In this document: positions 40,452 to 53,600 of the stretch, piece by piece
Layout: the number at the start of each line of letters is the position of its first letter
Position numbering within the stretch: position 1 is the stretch's first letter
Assembly: GCA_037893225.1 (NCBI GenBank)
Contig: JAZGUH010000326.1
Coordinates: 3,844,001 to 3,908,000 of the forward strand
Source: Hippasteria phrygiana
Lineage: Eukaryota; Echinodermata; Asteroidea; Valvatida; Goniasteridae
DNA: 64,000 bases
Direction: 5' to 3'
The notes under the pieces: generated by a model
Database searches by the model: none
The model's input: the letters and a program-made list of their open reading frames with translations, nothing else
Told to the model about the DNA's origin: nothing
Program-made: the position numbers and the translations under genes

Positions 40452-41329
40452 TGATTTGGTCAATATACCATTCAATTATAAACAGGGAAAGGAGGGGAGT
40501 TCATCTGAAAATGTGGCAAACGTTAAGCAGTCACAATGCAGTAAACGGAAGAACGCACACAGAGTTCACAGGAAGAAATTTGTTGCGAGGTTTGAATTTT
40601 CTGGAAGAGTTCTAACGCTGTGAAGCTGGAGATGGTCTCAAATTGTTGCGCTAGATCTAAGCTACCCATACGTGTGAAAATTGCTGGATTTGGTCAATAT
40701 CCCATTCAATTATGAACAGGGAAAGGAGGGGCGTTCATCTGAAAATGTGGCAAACGTCAAGCAGTCACAATGCAGTAAACGGGAGAAGGCACACAGAGTT
40801 CACGGGAAGAAATTAGGTGCGAGGTTTGAATTTTCTCGAAGAGTTCTAACGCTGTGAAGCTGGCGATGGTCTCAAATTGTTGCGGAAGATCTAAGCTACC
40901 CATACGTGTGAAAATATCTGGATTTGGTCAATATCCCATTCAATTATGAACAGGGAAAGGAGGGGCGTTCATCTGAAAATGTGGCAAACGTTAAGCAGTA
41001 ACAATGCAGTAAACGGAAGAACGCACACAGAGTTCACAGGAAGAAATTTGTTGCGAGGTTTGAATTTTCTCGAAGAGTTCTAACGCTGTGAAGCTGGTGA
41101 TGGTCTAAAATTGTTGCGCTATATCTAAGCTACCCATACGTGTAAACATTACTGGATTTGGTCAATATACCAGTCAATTATGAACAGGGAAAGGAGGGGC
41201 GTTCATCTGAAAATATGGCAAACGTTAAGCAGTCACAATACAGAATCGGAAGAACGCACACAGAGTTCACGGGAAGAAATTTGTTGCGAGGTTTGAATTT
41301 TCTCGAAGAGTTCTAACGCTGTGAAGCTG

Positions 41330-43380
41330 GCGATTGTCTCAAATTGTTGCGCTAGATCTAAGCTACCCATACGTGTGAAAATTGCTGGATTTGGTCAATA
41401 TCCCATTCAATTATGAACAGGGAAAGGAGGGGCGTTCATCTGAAAATGTGGCAAACGTTAAGCAGCCACAATGCAGTAAACGGGAGAACGCACACAGAGT
41501 TCACGGGAAGAAATTAGGTGCGAGGTTTGAATTTTCTGGAAGAGTTCTAACGCTGTGAAGCTGGAGATGGTCTCAAATTGTTGCGCTAGATCTAAGCTAC
41601 CCATACGTGTGAAAATTGCTGGATTTGGTCAATATACCATTCAATTATGAACAGGGAAAGGAGGGGCGTTCATCTGAAAATGTGGCAAACGTTAAGCAGT
41701 CACAATGCAGTAAACGGAAGAACGCACACAGAGTTCACAGGAAGAAATTAGTTGCGAGGTTTGAATTTTCTCGAAGAGTTCTAACGCTGTGAAGCTGGTG
41801 ATGGTCTGAAATTGTTGCGCTAGATCTAAGCTACCCATACGTGTGAAAATTGCTGGATTTGGTCAATATCCCATTCAATTATGAACAGGGAAAGGAGGGG
41901 CGTTCATCTGAAAATGTGGCAAACGTTAAGCAGTCACAATGCAGTAAACGGGAGAACGCACACAGAGTTCATGGGAAGAAATTAGTTGCGAGGTTTGAAT
42001 TTTCTCGAAGAGTTCTAACGCTGTGAAGCTGGTGATGGTCTGAAATTGTTGCGCTATATCTAAGCTACCTATACGTGTAAACATTACTGGATTTGGTCAA
42101 TATACCATTCAATTATGAACAGGGAAAGGAGGGGCGTTCATCTGAAAATTTGGCAAACGTTAAGCAGTCACAATGCAGTAAACGGGACAACGCACACAGA
42201 TTTCATGGGAAACAATTTGTTGCAAGGTTTGAATTTTCTCGAAGAGTTCTAACGCTGTGAAGCTGGCGATTGTCTCAAATTGTTGCGCTAGATCTAAGCT
42301 ACCCATACGTGTGAAAATTGCTGGATTTGGTCAATATCCCATTCAATTATGAACAGGGAAAGGAGGGGCGTTCATCTGAAAATGTGGCAAACGTTAAGCA
42401 GCCACAATGCAGTAAACGGGAGAACGCACACAGAGTTCACGGGAAGAAATTAGGTGCGAGGTTTGAATTTTCTGGAAGAGTTCTAACGCTGTGAAGCTGG
42501 AGATGGTCTCAAATTGTTGCGCTAGATCTAAGCTACCCATACGTGTGAAAATTGCTGGATTTGGTCAATATACCATTCAATTATGAACAGGGAAAGGAGG
42601 GGCGTTCATCTGAAAATGTGGCAAACATTAAGCAGTCACAATGCAGTAAACGGAAGAACGCACACAGAGTTCACAGGAAGAAATTAGTTGCGAGGTTTGA
42701 ATTTTCTCGAAGAGTTCTAACGCTGTGAAGCTGGTGATGGTCTGAAATTGTTGCGCTAGATCTAAGCTACCCATACGTGTGAAAATTGCTGGATTTGGTC
42801 AATATCCCATTCAATTATGAACAGGGAAAGGAGGGGCGTTCATCTGAAAATGTGGCAAACGTTAAGCAGTCACAATGCAGTAAACGGGAGAACGCACACA
42901 GAGTTCATGGGAAGAAATTTGTTGCGAGGTTTGAATTTTCTCGAAGAGTTCTAACGCTGTGAAGCTGGTGATGGTCTGAAATTGTTGCGCTATATCTAAG
43001 CTACCTATACGTGTAAACATTACTGGATTTGGTCAATATACCATTCAATTATGAACAGGGAAAGGAGGGGCGTTCATCTGAAAATTTGGCAAACGTTAAG
43101 CAGTCACAATGCAGTAAACAGGACAACGCACACAGATTTCATGGGAAACAATTTGTTGCAAGGTTTGAATTTTCTCGAAGAGTTCTAACGCTGTGAAGCT
43201 GGCGATTGTCTCAAATTGTTGCGCTAGATCTAAGCTACCCATACGTGTGAAAATTGCTGGATTTGGTCAATATCCCATTCAATTATGAACAGGGAAAGGA
43301 GGGGCGTTCATCTGAAAATGTGGCAAACGTTAAGCAGCCACAATGCAGTAAACGGGAGAACGCACACAGAGTTCACGGGA
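41330..43380 (+). repeat. 4-mer higher-order repeat, 936 bp, two tandem copies
   Basis: The private 'gttgcaagg' change is at about 42221 and 43157, exactly 936 bp (4 x 234) apart. The four subtypes are a 'cagccac' unit with 'ctggaagag', a 'ttcacaggaag' unit, a 'ttcatgggaag' unit, and a 'gatttcatgggaaacaa' unit. The second copy has private changes 'caaacattaag' near 42626 and 'taaacaggac' near 43116. From here rightwards no 233-bp monomer occurs, so all later offsets are exact multiples of 234. Confidence 0.86.
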
Positions 43381-45500
43381 AGAAATCAGGTGCGAGGTTT
43401 GAATTTTCTCGAAGAGTTCTAACGCTGTGAAGCTGGCGATGGTCTCAAATTGTGGCGCTAGATCTAAGCTACACATACGTGTAAAAATTACTTGATTTGG
43501 TCAATATACCATTCAATTATGAACAGGGAAAGGAGGGGCGTTCATCTGAAAATGTGGCAAACGTTAAGCAGTCACAATGCAGTAAACGGAAGAACGCACA
43601 CAGAGTTCACAGGAAGAAATTTGTTACGAGGTTTGAATTTTCTGGAAGAGTTCTAACGCTGTGAAGCTGGAGATGGTCTCAAATTGTTGCGCTAGATCTA
43701 AGCTACCCATACGTGTGAAAATTGCTGGATTTGGTCAATATACCATTCAATTATGAACAGGGAAAGGAGGGGCGTTCATCTGAAAATGTGGCAAACGTTA
43801 AGCAGTCACAATGCAGTAAACGGAAGAACGCACACAGAGTTCACAGGAAGAAATTAGTTGCGAGGTTTGAATTTTCTCGAAGAGTTCTAACGCTGTGAAG
43901 CTGGTGATGGTCTGAAATTGTTGCGCTATATCTAAGCTACCTATACGTGTAAACATTACTGGATTTGGTCAATATACCATTCAATTATGAACAGGGAAAG
44001 GAGGGGCGTTCATCGGAAAATGTGGCAAACGTTAAGCAGTCACAATGCAGTAAACGGGAGAACGCACACAGAGTTCATGGGAAGAAATTAGTTGCGAGGT
44101 TTGAATTTTCTCGAAGAGTTCTAACGCTGTGAAGCTGGTGATGGTCTGAAATTGTTGCGCTATATCTAAGCTACCTATACGTGTAAACATTACTGGATTT
44201 GGTCAATATACCATTCAATTATGAACAGGGAAAGGAGGGGCGTTCATCTGAAAATGTGGCAAACGTTAAGCAGTCACAATGCAGTAAACGGGAGAACGCA
44301 CACAGAGTTCACGGGAAGAAATTAGGTGCGAGGTTTGAATTTTCTCGAAGAGTTCTAACGCTGTGAAGCTGGCGATTGTCTCAAATTGTTGCGCTAGATC
44401 TAAGCTACCCATAAGTGTGAAAATTGCTGGATTTGGTCGATATCCCATTCAATTATGAACAGGGAAAGGAGGGGCGTTCATCTGAAAATGTGGCAAACGT
44501 TAAGCAGCCACAATGCAGTAAACGGGAGAACGCAAACAGAGTTCATGGGAAGAAATTAGGTGCGAGGTTTGAATTTTCTCGAAGAGTTCTAACGCTGTGA
44601 AGCTGACGATGGTCTGAAATTGTTGCGCTAGATCTAAGCTACCCAGCAGTGTAAAAATGACTGGAATTGGTCAATATACCATTCAATTATGAACAGGGAA
44701 AGGAGGGGCGTTCATCTGAAAATTTGGCAAACGTTAAGCAGTCACAATGCAGTAAACGGGACAACGCACACAGATTTCATGGGAAACAATTTGTTGCGAG
44801 GTTTGAATTTTCTCGAAGAGTTCTAACGCTGTGAAGCTGGCGATTGTCTCAAATTGTTGCGCTAGATCTAAGCTACCCATACGTGTGAAAATTGCTGGAT
44901 TTGGTCAATATCCCATTCAATTATGAACAGGGAAAGGAGGGGCGTTCATCTGAAAATGTGGCAAACGTTAAGCAGCCACAATGCAGTAAACGGGAGAACG
45001 CACACAGAGTTCACGGGAAGAAATTAGGTGCGAGGTTTGAATTTTCTCGAAGAGTTCTAACGCTGTGAAGCTGGTGATGGTCTGAAATTGTTGCGCTAGA
45101 TCTAAGCTACCCATACGTGTGAAAATTGCTGGATTTGGTCAATATACCATTCAATTATGAACAGGGAAAGGAGGGGCGTTCATCTGAAAATGTGGCAAAC
45201 GTTAAGCAGTCACAATGCAGTAAACGGAAGAACGCACACAGAGTTCACAGGAAGAAATTAGTTGCGAGGTTTGAATTTTCTCGAAGAGTTCTAACGCTGT
45301 GAAGCTGGTGATGGTCTGAAATTGTTGCGCTAGATCTAAGCTACCCATACGTGTGAAGATTGCTGGATTTGGTCAATATCCCATTCAATTATGAACAGGG
45401 AAAGGAGGGGCGTTCATCTGAAAATGTGGCAAACGTTAAGCAGTCACAATGCAGTAAACGGGAGAACGCACACAGAGTTCATGGGAATAAATTAGTTGCG
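43380..45500 (+). repeat. Mixed monomers with the first 'cagcagtgt' subtype
   Basis: This segment shows no clear tandem HOR of its own. It contains the leftmost copy of a divergent subtype reading 'acccagcagtgtaaaaatgactggaattgg' in two adjoining parts, 'acccagcagtgt' near 44642 and 'tgactggaattgg' just after. It also holds a unit with 'cataagtgtg' and 'ggtcgatatcc' near 44412-44441. The 'cagcagtgt' subtype then recurs at 49090, 49558, 51430, 53536, 54004, 55642, 57982, 60322, 63364 and 63832, always at multiples of 234 bp. Confidence 0.8.
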
Positions 45501-48500
45501 AGGTTTGAATTTTCTCGAAGAGTTCTAACGCTGTGAAGCTGGTGATGGTCTGAAATTGTTGCGCTATATCTAAGCTACCTATACGTGTAAACATTACTGG
45601 ATTTGGTCAATATACCATTCAATTATGAACAGGGAAAGGAGGGGCGTTCATCTGAAAATTTGGCAAACGTTAAGCAGTCACAATGCAGTAAACGGGACAA
45701 CGCACACAGATTTCATGGGAAACAATTTGTTGCGAGGTTTGAATTTTCTCGAAGAGTTCTAACGCTGTGAAGCTGGCGATTGTCTCAAATTGTTGCGCTA
45801 GATCTAAGCTACCCATACGTGTGAAAATTGCTGGATTTGGTCAATATACCATTCAATTATGAACAGGGAAAGGAGGGGCGTTCATCTGAAAATTTGGCAA
45901 ACGTTAAGCAGTCACAATGCAGTAAACGGGACAACGCACACAGATTTCATGGGAAACAATTTGTTGCGAGGTTTGAATTTTCTCGAAGAGTTCTAACGCT
46001 GTGAAGCTGGCGATTGTCTCAAATTGTTGCGCTAGATCTAAGCTACCCATACGTGTGAAAATTGCTGGATTTGGTCAATATCCCATTCAATTATGAACAG
46101 GGAAAGGAGGGGCGTTCATCTGAAAATGTGGCAAACGTTAAGCAGCCACAATGCAGTAAACGGGAGAACGCACACAGAGTTCACGGGAAGAAATTAGGTG
46201 CGAGGTTTGAATTTTCTCGAAGAGTTCTAACGCTGTGAAGCTGGTGATGGTCTGAAATTGTTGCGCTAGATCTAAGCTACCCATACGTGTGAAAATTGCT
46301 GGATTTGGTCAATATACCATTCAATTATGAACAGGGAAAGGAGGGGCGTTCATCTGAAAATGTGGCAAACGTTAAGCAGTCACAATGCAGTAAACGGAAG
46401 AACGCACACAGAGTTCACAGGAAGAAATTAGTTGCGAGGTTTGAATTTTCTCGAAGAGTTCTAACGCTGTGAAGCTGGCGATGGTCTGAAATTGTTGCGC
46501 TAGATCTAAGCTACCCATACGTGTGAAAATTGCTGGATTTGGTCAATATCCCATTCAATTATGAACAGGGAAAGGAGGGGCGTTCATCTGAAAATGTGGC
46601 AAACGTTAAGCAGTCACAATGCAGTAAACGGGAGAACGCACACAGAGTTCATGGGAAGAAATTAGTTGCGAGGTTTGAATTTTCTCGAAGAGTTCTAACG
46701 CTGTGAAGCTGGTGATGGTCTGAAATTGTTGCGCTATATCTAAGCTACCTATACGTGTAAACATTACTGGATTTGGTCAATATACCATTCAATTATGAAC
46801 AGGGAAAGGAGGGGCGTTCATCGGAAAATGTGGCAAACGTTAAGCAGTCACAATGCAGTAAACGGGAGAACGCACACAGAGTTCACGGGAAGAAATTAGG
46901 TGCGAGGTTTGAATTTTCTCGAAGAGTTCTAACGCTGTGAAGCTGGCGATTGTCTCAAATTGTTGCGCTATATCTAAGCTACCTATACGTGTAAACATTA
47001 CTGGATTTGGTCAATATACCATTCAATTATGAACAGGGAAAGGAGGGGCGTTCATCGGAAAATGTGGCAAACGTTAAGCAGTCACAATGCAGTAAACGGG
47101 AGAACGCACACAGAGTTCACGGGAAGAAATTAGGTGCGAGGTTTGAATTTTCTCGAAGAGTTCTAACGCTGTGAAGCTGGCGATTGTCTCAAATTGTTGC
47201 GCTAGATCTAAGCTACCCATACGTGTGAAAATTGCTGGATTTGGTCAATATCCCATTCAATTATGAACAGGGAAAGGAGGGGCGTTCATCTGAAAATGTG
47301 GCAAACGTTAAGCAGCCACAATGCAGTAAACGGGAGAACGCAAACAGAGTTCATGGGAAGAAATTAGGTGCGAGGTTTGAATTTTCTCGAAGAGTTCTAA
47401 CGCTGTGAAGCTGGTGATGGTCTGAAATTGTTGCGCTATATCTAAGCTACCTATACGTGTAAACATTACTGGATTTGGTCAATATACCATTCAATTATGA
47501 ACAGGGAAAGGAGGGGCGTTCATCTGAAAATTTGGCAAACGTTAAGCAGTCACAATGCAGTAAACGGGACAACGCACACAGATTTCATGGGAAACAATTT
47601 GTTGCGAGGTTTGAATTTTCTCGAAGAGTTCTAACGCTGTGAAGCTGGCGATTGTCTCAAATTGTTGCGCTAGATCTAAGCTACCCATACGTGTGAAAAT
47701 TGCTGGATTTGGTCAATATACCATTCAATTATGAACAGGGAAAGGAGGGGCGTTCATCTGAAAATTTGGCAAACGTTAAGCAGTCACAATGCAGTAAACG
47801 GGACAACGCACACAGATTTCATGGGAAACAATTTGTTGCGAGGTTTGAATTTTCTCGAAGAGTTCTAACGCTGTGAAGCTGGCGATTGTCTCAAATTGTT
47901 GCGCTAGATCTAAGCTACCCATACGTGTGAAAATTGCTGGATTTGGTCAATATCCCATTCAATTATGAACAGGGAAAGGAGGGGCGTTCATCTGAAAATG
48001 TGGCAAACGTTAAGCAGCCACAATGCAGTAAACGGGAGAACGCACACAGAGTTCACGGGAAGAAATTAGGTGCGAGGTTTGAATTTTCTCGAAGAGTTCT
48101 AACGCTGTGAAGCTGGTGATGGTCTGAAATTGTTGCGCTAGATCTAAGCTACCCATACGTGTGAAAATTGCTGGATTTGGTCAATATACCATTCAATTAT
48201 GAACAGGGAAAGGAGGGGCGTTCATCTGAAAATGTGGCAAACGTTAAGCAGTCACAATGCAGTAAACGGAAGAACGCACACAGAGTTCACAGGAAGAAAT
48301 TAGTTGCGAGGTTTGAATTTTCTCGAAGAGTTCTAACGCTGTGAAGCTGGCGATGGTCTGAAATTGTTGCGCTAGATCTAAGCTACCCATACGTGTGAAA
48401 ATTGCTGGATTTGGTCAATATCCCATTCAATTATGAACAGGGAAAGGAGGGGCGTTCATCTGAAAATGTGGCAAACGTTAAGCAGTCACAATGCAGTAAA

Positions 48501-48830
48501 CGGGAGAACGCACACAGAGTTCATGGGAAGAAATTAGTTGCGAGGTTTGAATTTTCTCGAAGAGTTCTAACGCTGTGAAGCTGGTGATGGTCTGAAATTG
48601 TTGCGCTATATCTAAGCTACCTATACGTGTAAACATTACTGGATTTGGTCAATATACCATTCAATTATGAACAGGGAAAGGAGGGGCGTTCATCGGAAAA
48701 TGTGGCAAACGTTAAGCAGTCACAATGCAGTAAACGGGAGAACGCACACAGAGTTCACGGGAAGAAATTAGGTGCGAGGTTTGAATTTTCTCGAAGAGTT
48801 CTAACGCTGTGAAGCTGGCGATTGTCTCAA
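45500..48830 (+). repeat. 8-mer higher-order repeat, 1872 bp, two partial copies
   Basis: The segment at about 45.50-46.96 kb matches 47.37-48.83 kb at 1872 bp (8 x 234). Each copy contains two consecutive 'gggacaacgc'/'gatttcatgggaaacaa' monomers, at 45694 and 45928 and at 47566 and 47800. Each also has the uncommon pairing 'gcgatggtctgaaattg' with 'gctagatct' near 46.48 and 48.35 kb. Between the copies lies an extra 'catcggaaaatg' monomer near 47057, duplicated from the one at 46823. Confidence 0.84.
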
Positions 48831-48869
48831 ATTGTTGCGCTAGATCTAAGCTACCCATACGTGTGAAAA

Positions 48870-49800
48870 TTGCTGGATTTGGTCAATATCCCATTCAATT
48901 ATGAACAGGGAAAGGAGGGGCGTTCATCTGAAAATGTGGCAAACGTTAAGCAGCCACAATGCAGTAAACGGGAGAACGCAAACAGAGTTCATGGGAAGAA
49001 ATTAGGTGCGAGGTTTGAATTTTCTCGAAGAGTTCTAACGCTGTGAAGCTGACGATGGTCTGAAATTGTTGCGCTAGATCTAAGCTACCCAGCAGTGTAA
49101 AAATGACTGGAATTGGTCAATATACCATTCAATTATGAACAGGGAAAGGAGGGGCGTTCATCTGAAAATTTGGCAAACGTTAAGCAGTCACAATGCAGTA
49201 AACGGGACAACGCACACAGATTTCATGGGAAACAATTTGTTGCGAGGTTTGAATTTTCTCGAAGAGTTCTAACGCTGTGAAGCTGGCGATTGTCTCAAAT
49301 TGTTGCGCTAGATCTAAGCTACCCATACGTGTGAAAATTGCTGGATTTGGTCAATATCCCATTCAATTATGAACAGGGAAAGGAGGGGCGTTCATCTGAA
49401 AATGTGGCAAACGTTAAGCAGCCACAATGCAGTAAACGGGAGAACGCAAACAGAGTTCATGGGAAGAAATTAGGTGCGAGGTTTGAATTTTCTCGAAGAG
49501 TTCTAACGCTGTGAAGCTGACGATGGTCTGAAATTGTTGCGCTAGATCTAAGCTACCCAGCAGTGTAAAAATGACTGGAATTGGTCAATATACCATTCAA
49601 TTATGAACAGGGAAAGGAGGGGCGTTCATCTGAAAATTTGGCAAACGTTAAGCAGTCACAATGCAGTAAACGGGACAACGCACACAGATTTCATGGGAAA
49701 CAATTTGTTGCGAGGTTTGAATTTTCGCGAAGAGTTCTAACGCTGTGAAGCTGGCGATTGTCTCAAATTGTTGCGCTAGATCTAAGCTACCCATACGTGT
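48870..49800 (+). repeat. 468-bp dimer, two tandem copies
   Basis: A 'cagccac'/'gcaaacag' unit leading into 'cagcagtgt' is followed by a 'gatttcatgggaaacaa' unit, and the pair is repeated. 'cagcagtgt' is at 49090 and 49558, and 'gcaaacag' near 48979 and 49447. The second copy has the private change 'attttcgcgaag' near 49723. A similar two-unit duplication lies at 53.3-54.25 kb, where 'cagcagtgt' is at 53536 and 54004, but there one unit has 'gcacacag' in place of 'gcaaacag'. Confidence 0.86.
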
Positions 49801-50699
49801 GAAAATTGCTGGATTTGGTCAATATCCCATTCAATTATGAACAGGGAAAGGAGGGGCGTTCATCTGAAAATGTGGCAAACGTTAAGCAGCCACAATGCAG
49901 TAAACGGGAGAACGCACACAGAGTTCACGGGAAGAAATTAGGTGCGAGGTTTGAATTTTCTCGAAGAGTTCTAACGCTGTGAAGCTGGTGATGGTCTGAA
50001 ATTGTTGCGCTAGATCTAAGCTACCCATACGTGTGAAAATTGCTGGATTTGGTCAATATACCATTCAATTATGAACAGGGAAAGGAGGGGCGTTCATCTG
50101 AAAATGTGGCAAACGTTAAGCAGTCACAATGCAGTAAACGGGAGAACGCACACAGAGTTCATGGGAAGAAATTAGTTGCGAGGTTTGAATTTTCTCGAAG
50201 AGTTCTAACGCTGTGAAGCTGGTGATGGTCTGAAATTGTTGCGCTATATCTAAGCTACCTATACGTGTAAACATTACTGGATTTGGTCAATATACCATTC
50301 AATTATGAACAGGGAAAGGAGGGGCGTTCATCGGAAAATGTGGCAAACGTTAAGCAGTCACAATGCAGTAAACGGGAGAACGCACACAGAGTTCACGGGA
50401 AGAAATTAGGTGCGAGGTTTGAATTTTCTCGAAGAGTTCTAACGCTGTGAAGCTGGCGATTGTCTCAAATTGTTGCGCTAGATCTAAGCTACCCATACGT
50501 GTGAAAATTGCTGGATTTGGTCAATATACCATTCAATTATGAACAGGGAAAGGAGGGGCGTTCATCTGAAAATGTGGCAAACGTTAAGCAGTCACAATGC
50601 AGTAAACGGAAGAACGCACACAGAGTTCACAGGAAGAAATTAGTTGCGAGGTTTGAATTTTCTCGAAGAGTTCTAACGCTGTGAAGCTGGTGATGGTCT

Positions 50700-53600
50700 G
50701 AAATTGTTGCGCTAGATCTAAGCTACCCATACGTGTGAAAATTGCTGGATTTGGTCAATATCCCATTCAATTATGAACAGGGAAAGGAGGGGCGTTCATC
50801 TGAAAATGTGGCAAACGTTAAGCAGTCACAATGCAGTAAACGGGAGAACGCACACAGAGTTCATGGGAAGAAATTAGTTGCGAGGTTTGAATTTTCTCGA
50901 AGAGTTCTAACGCTGTGAAGCTGGTGATGGTCTGAAATTGTTGCGCTATATCTAAGCTACCTATACGTGTAAACATTACTGGATTTGGTCAATATACCAT
51001 TCAATTATGAACAGGGAAAGGAGGGGCGTTCATCGGAAAATGTGGCAAACGTTAAGCAGTCACAATGCAGTAAACGGGAGAACGCACACAGAGTTCACGG
51101 GAAGAAATTAGGTGCGAGGTTTGAATTTTCTCGAAGAGTTCTAACGCTGTGAAGCTGGCGATTGTCTCAAATTGTTGCGCTAGATCTAAGTTACCCATAC
51201 GTGTGAAAATTGCTGGATTTGGTCAATATCCCATTCAATTATGAACAGGGAAAGGAGGGGCGTTCATCTGAAAATGTGGCAAACGTTAAGCAGCCACAAT
51301 GCAGTAAACGGGAGAACGCAAACAGAGTTCATGGGAAGAAATTAGGTGCGAGGTTTGAATTTTCTCGAAGAGTTCTAACGCTGTGAAGCTGACGATGGTC
51401 TGAAATTGTTGCGCTAGATCTAAGCTACCCAGCAGTGTAAAAATGACTGGAATTGGTCAATATACCATTCAATTATGAACAGGGAAAGGAGGGGCGTTCA
51501 TCTGAAAATTTGGCAAACGTTAAGCAGTCACAATGCAGTAAACGGGACAACGCACACAGATTTCATGGGAAACAATTTGTTGTGAGGTTTGAATTTTCTC
51601 GAAGAGTTCTAACGCTGTGAAGCTGGCGATTGTCTCAAATTGTTGCGCTAGATCTAAGCTACCCATACGTGTGAAAATTGCTGGATTTGGTCAATATCCC
51701 ATTCAATTATGAACAGGGAAAGGAGGGGCGTTCATCTGAAAATGTGGCAAACGTTAAGCAGCCACAATGCAGTAAACGGGAGAACGCACACAGAGTTCAC
51801 GGGAAGAAATTAGGTGCGAGGTTTGAATTTTCTCGAAGAGTTCTAACGCTGTGAAGCTGGCGATGGTCTCAAATTGTGGCGCTAGATCTAAGCTACAAAT
51901 ACGTGTAAAAATTACTTGATTTGGTCAATATACCATTCAATTATGAACAGGGAAAGGAGGGGCGTTCATCTGAAAATGTGGCAAACGTTAAGCAGTCACA
52001 ATGCAGTAAACGAAAGAACGCACACAGAGTTCACAGGAAGAAATTTGTTGCGAGGTTTGAATTTTCTGGAAGAGTTCTAACGCTGTGAAGCTGGAGATGG
52101 TCTCAAATTGTTGCGCTAGATCTAAGCTACCCATACGTGTGAAAATTGCTGGATTTGGTCAATATACCATTCAATTATGAACAGGGAAAGGAGGGGCGTT
52201 CATCTGAAAATGTGGCAAACGTTAAGCAGTCACAATGCAGTAAACGGAAGAACGCACACAGAGTTCACAGGAAGAAATTAGTTGCGAGGTTTGAATTTTC
52301 TCGAAGAGTTCTAACGCTGTGAAGCTGGTGATGGTCTGAAATTGTTGCGCTAGATCTAAGCTACCCATACGTGTGAAAATTGCTGGATTTGGTCAATATC
52401 CCATTCAATTATGAACAGGGAAAGGAGGGGCGTTCATCTGAAAATGTGGCAAACGTTAAGCAGTCACAATGCAGTAAACGGGAGAACGCACACAGAGTTC
52501 ACGGGAAGAAATTAGTTGCGAGGTTTGAATTTTCTCGAAGAGTTCTAACGCTGTGAAGCTGGTGATGGTCTGAAATTGTTGCGCTATATCTAAGCTACCT
52601 ATACGTGTAAACATTACTGGATTTGGTCAATATACCATTCAATTATGAACAGGGAAAGGAGGGGCGTTCATCTGAAAATGTGGCAAACGTTAAGCAGTCA
52701 CAATGCAGTAAACGGGAGAACGCACACAGAGTTCACGGGAAGAAATTAGGTGCGAGGTTTGAATTTTCTCGAAGAGTTCTAACGCTGTGAAGCTGGCGAT
52801 TGTCTCAAATTGTTGCGCTAGATCTAAGCTACCCATACGTGTGAAAATTGCTGGATTTGGTCAATATCCCATTCAATTATGAACAGGGAAAGGAGGGGCG
52901 TTCATCTGAAAATGTGGCAAACGTTAAGCAGCCACAATGCAGTAAACGGGAGAACGCACACAGAGTTCACGGGAAGAAATTAGGTGCGAGGTTTGAATTT
53001 TCTCGAAGAGTTCTAACGCTGTGAAGCTGGTGATGGTCTGAAATTGTTGCGCTATATCTAAGCTACCTATACGTGTAAACATTACTGGATTTGGTCAATA
53101 TACCATTCAATTATGAACAGGGAAAGGAGGGGCGTTCATCGGAAAATGTGGCAAACGTTAAGCAGTCACAATGCAGTAAACGGGAGAACGCACACAGAGT
53201 TCACGGGAAGAAATTAGGTGCGAGGTTTGAATTTTCTCGAAGAGTTCTAACGCTGTGAAGCTGGCGATTGTCTCAAATTGTTGCGCTAGATCTAAGCTAC
53301 CCATACGTGTGAAAATTGCTGGATTTGGTCAATATCCCATTCAATTATGAACAGGGAAAGGAGGGGCGTTCATCTGAAAATGTGGCAAACGTTAAGCAGC
53401 CACAATGCAGTAAACGGGAGAACGCAAACAGAGTTCATGGGAAGAAATTAGGTGCGAGGTTTGAATTTTCTCGAAGAGTTCTAACGCTGTGAAGCTGACG
53501 ATGGTCTGAAATTGTTGCGCTAGATCTAAGCTACCCAGCAGTGTAAAAATGACTGGAATTGGTCAATATACCATTCAATTATGAACAGGGAAAGGAGGGG

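Larger units (their letters stand above)
28080..42220 (+). repeat. Long-range duplication, 49 monomers (11460 bp, then 11227 bp)
   Basis: The segment at 28.08-30.97 kb matches 39.54-42.22 kb. Private changes 'tgtgcaaattactgg' (28511 and 39971) and 'tatatcaaagc' (about 28725 and 40185) are 11460 bp apart. Beyond about 40.29 kb the offset becomes 11227 bp: 'ggggagttcatc' is at 29271 and 40498, and 'gaaaatatctgg' at about 29684 and 40911. The difference is 233 bp, one short monomer, lost from the right-hand copy. Two further tandem blocks lie between the two copies. Confidence 0.88.

Noticed and set aside
44266..44448. A 60-codon reading frame on the minus strand, repeated identically at 59944-60126
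   Set aside because: It is the reverse strand of the same satellite unit, opened by the rare 'cataagtgtg' and 'ggtcgatatcc' changes. The identity of the two copies is explained by the 67-monomer repeat and not by protein conservation.
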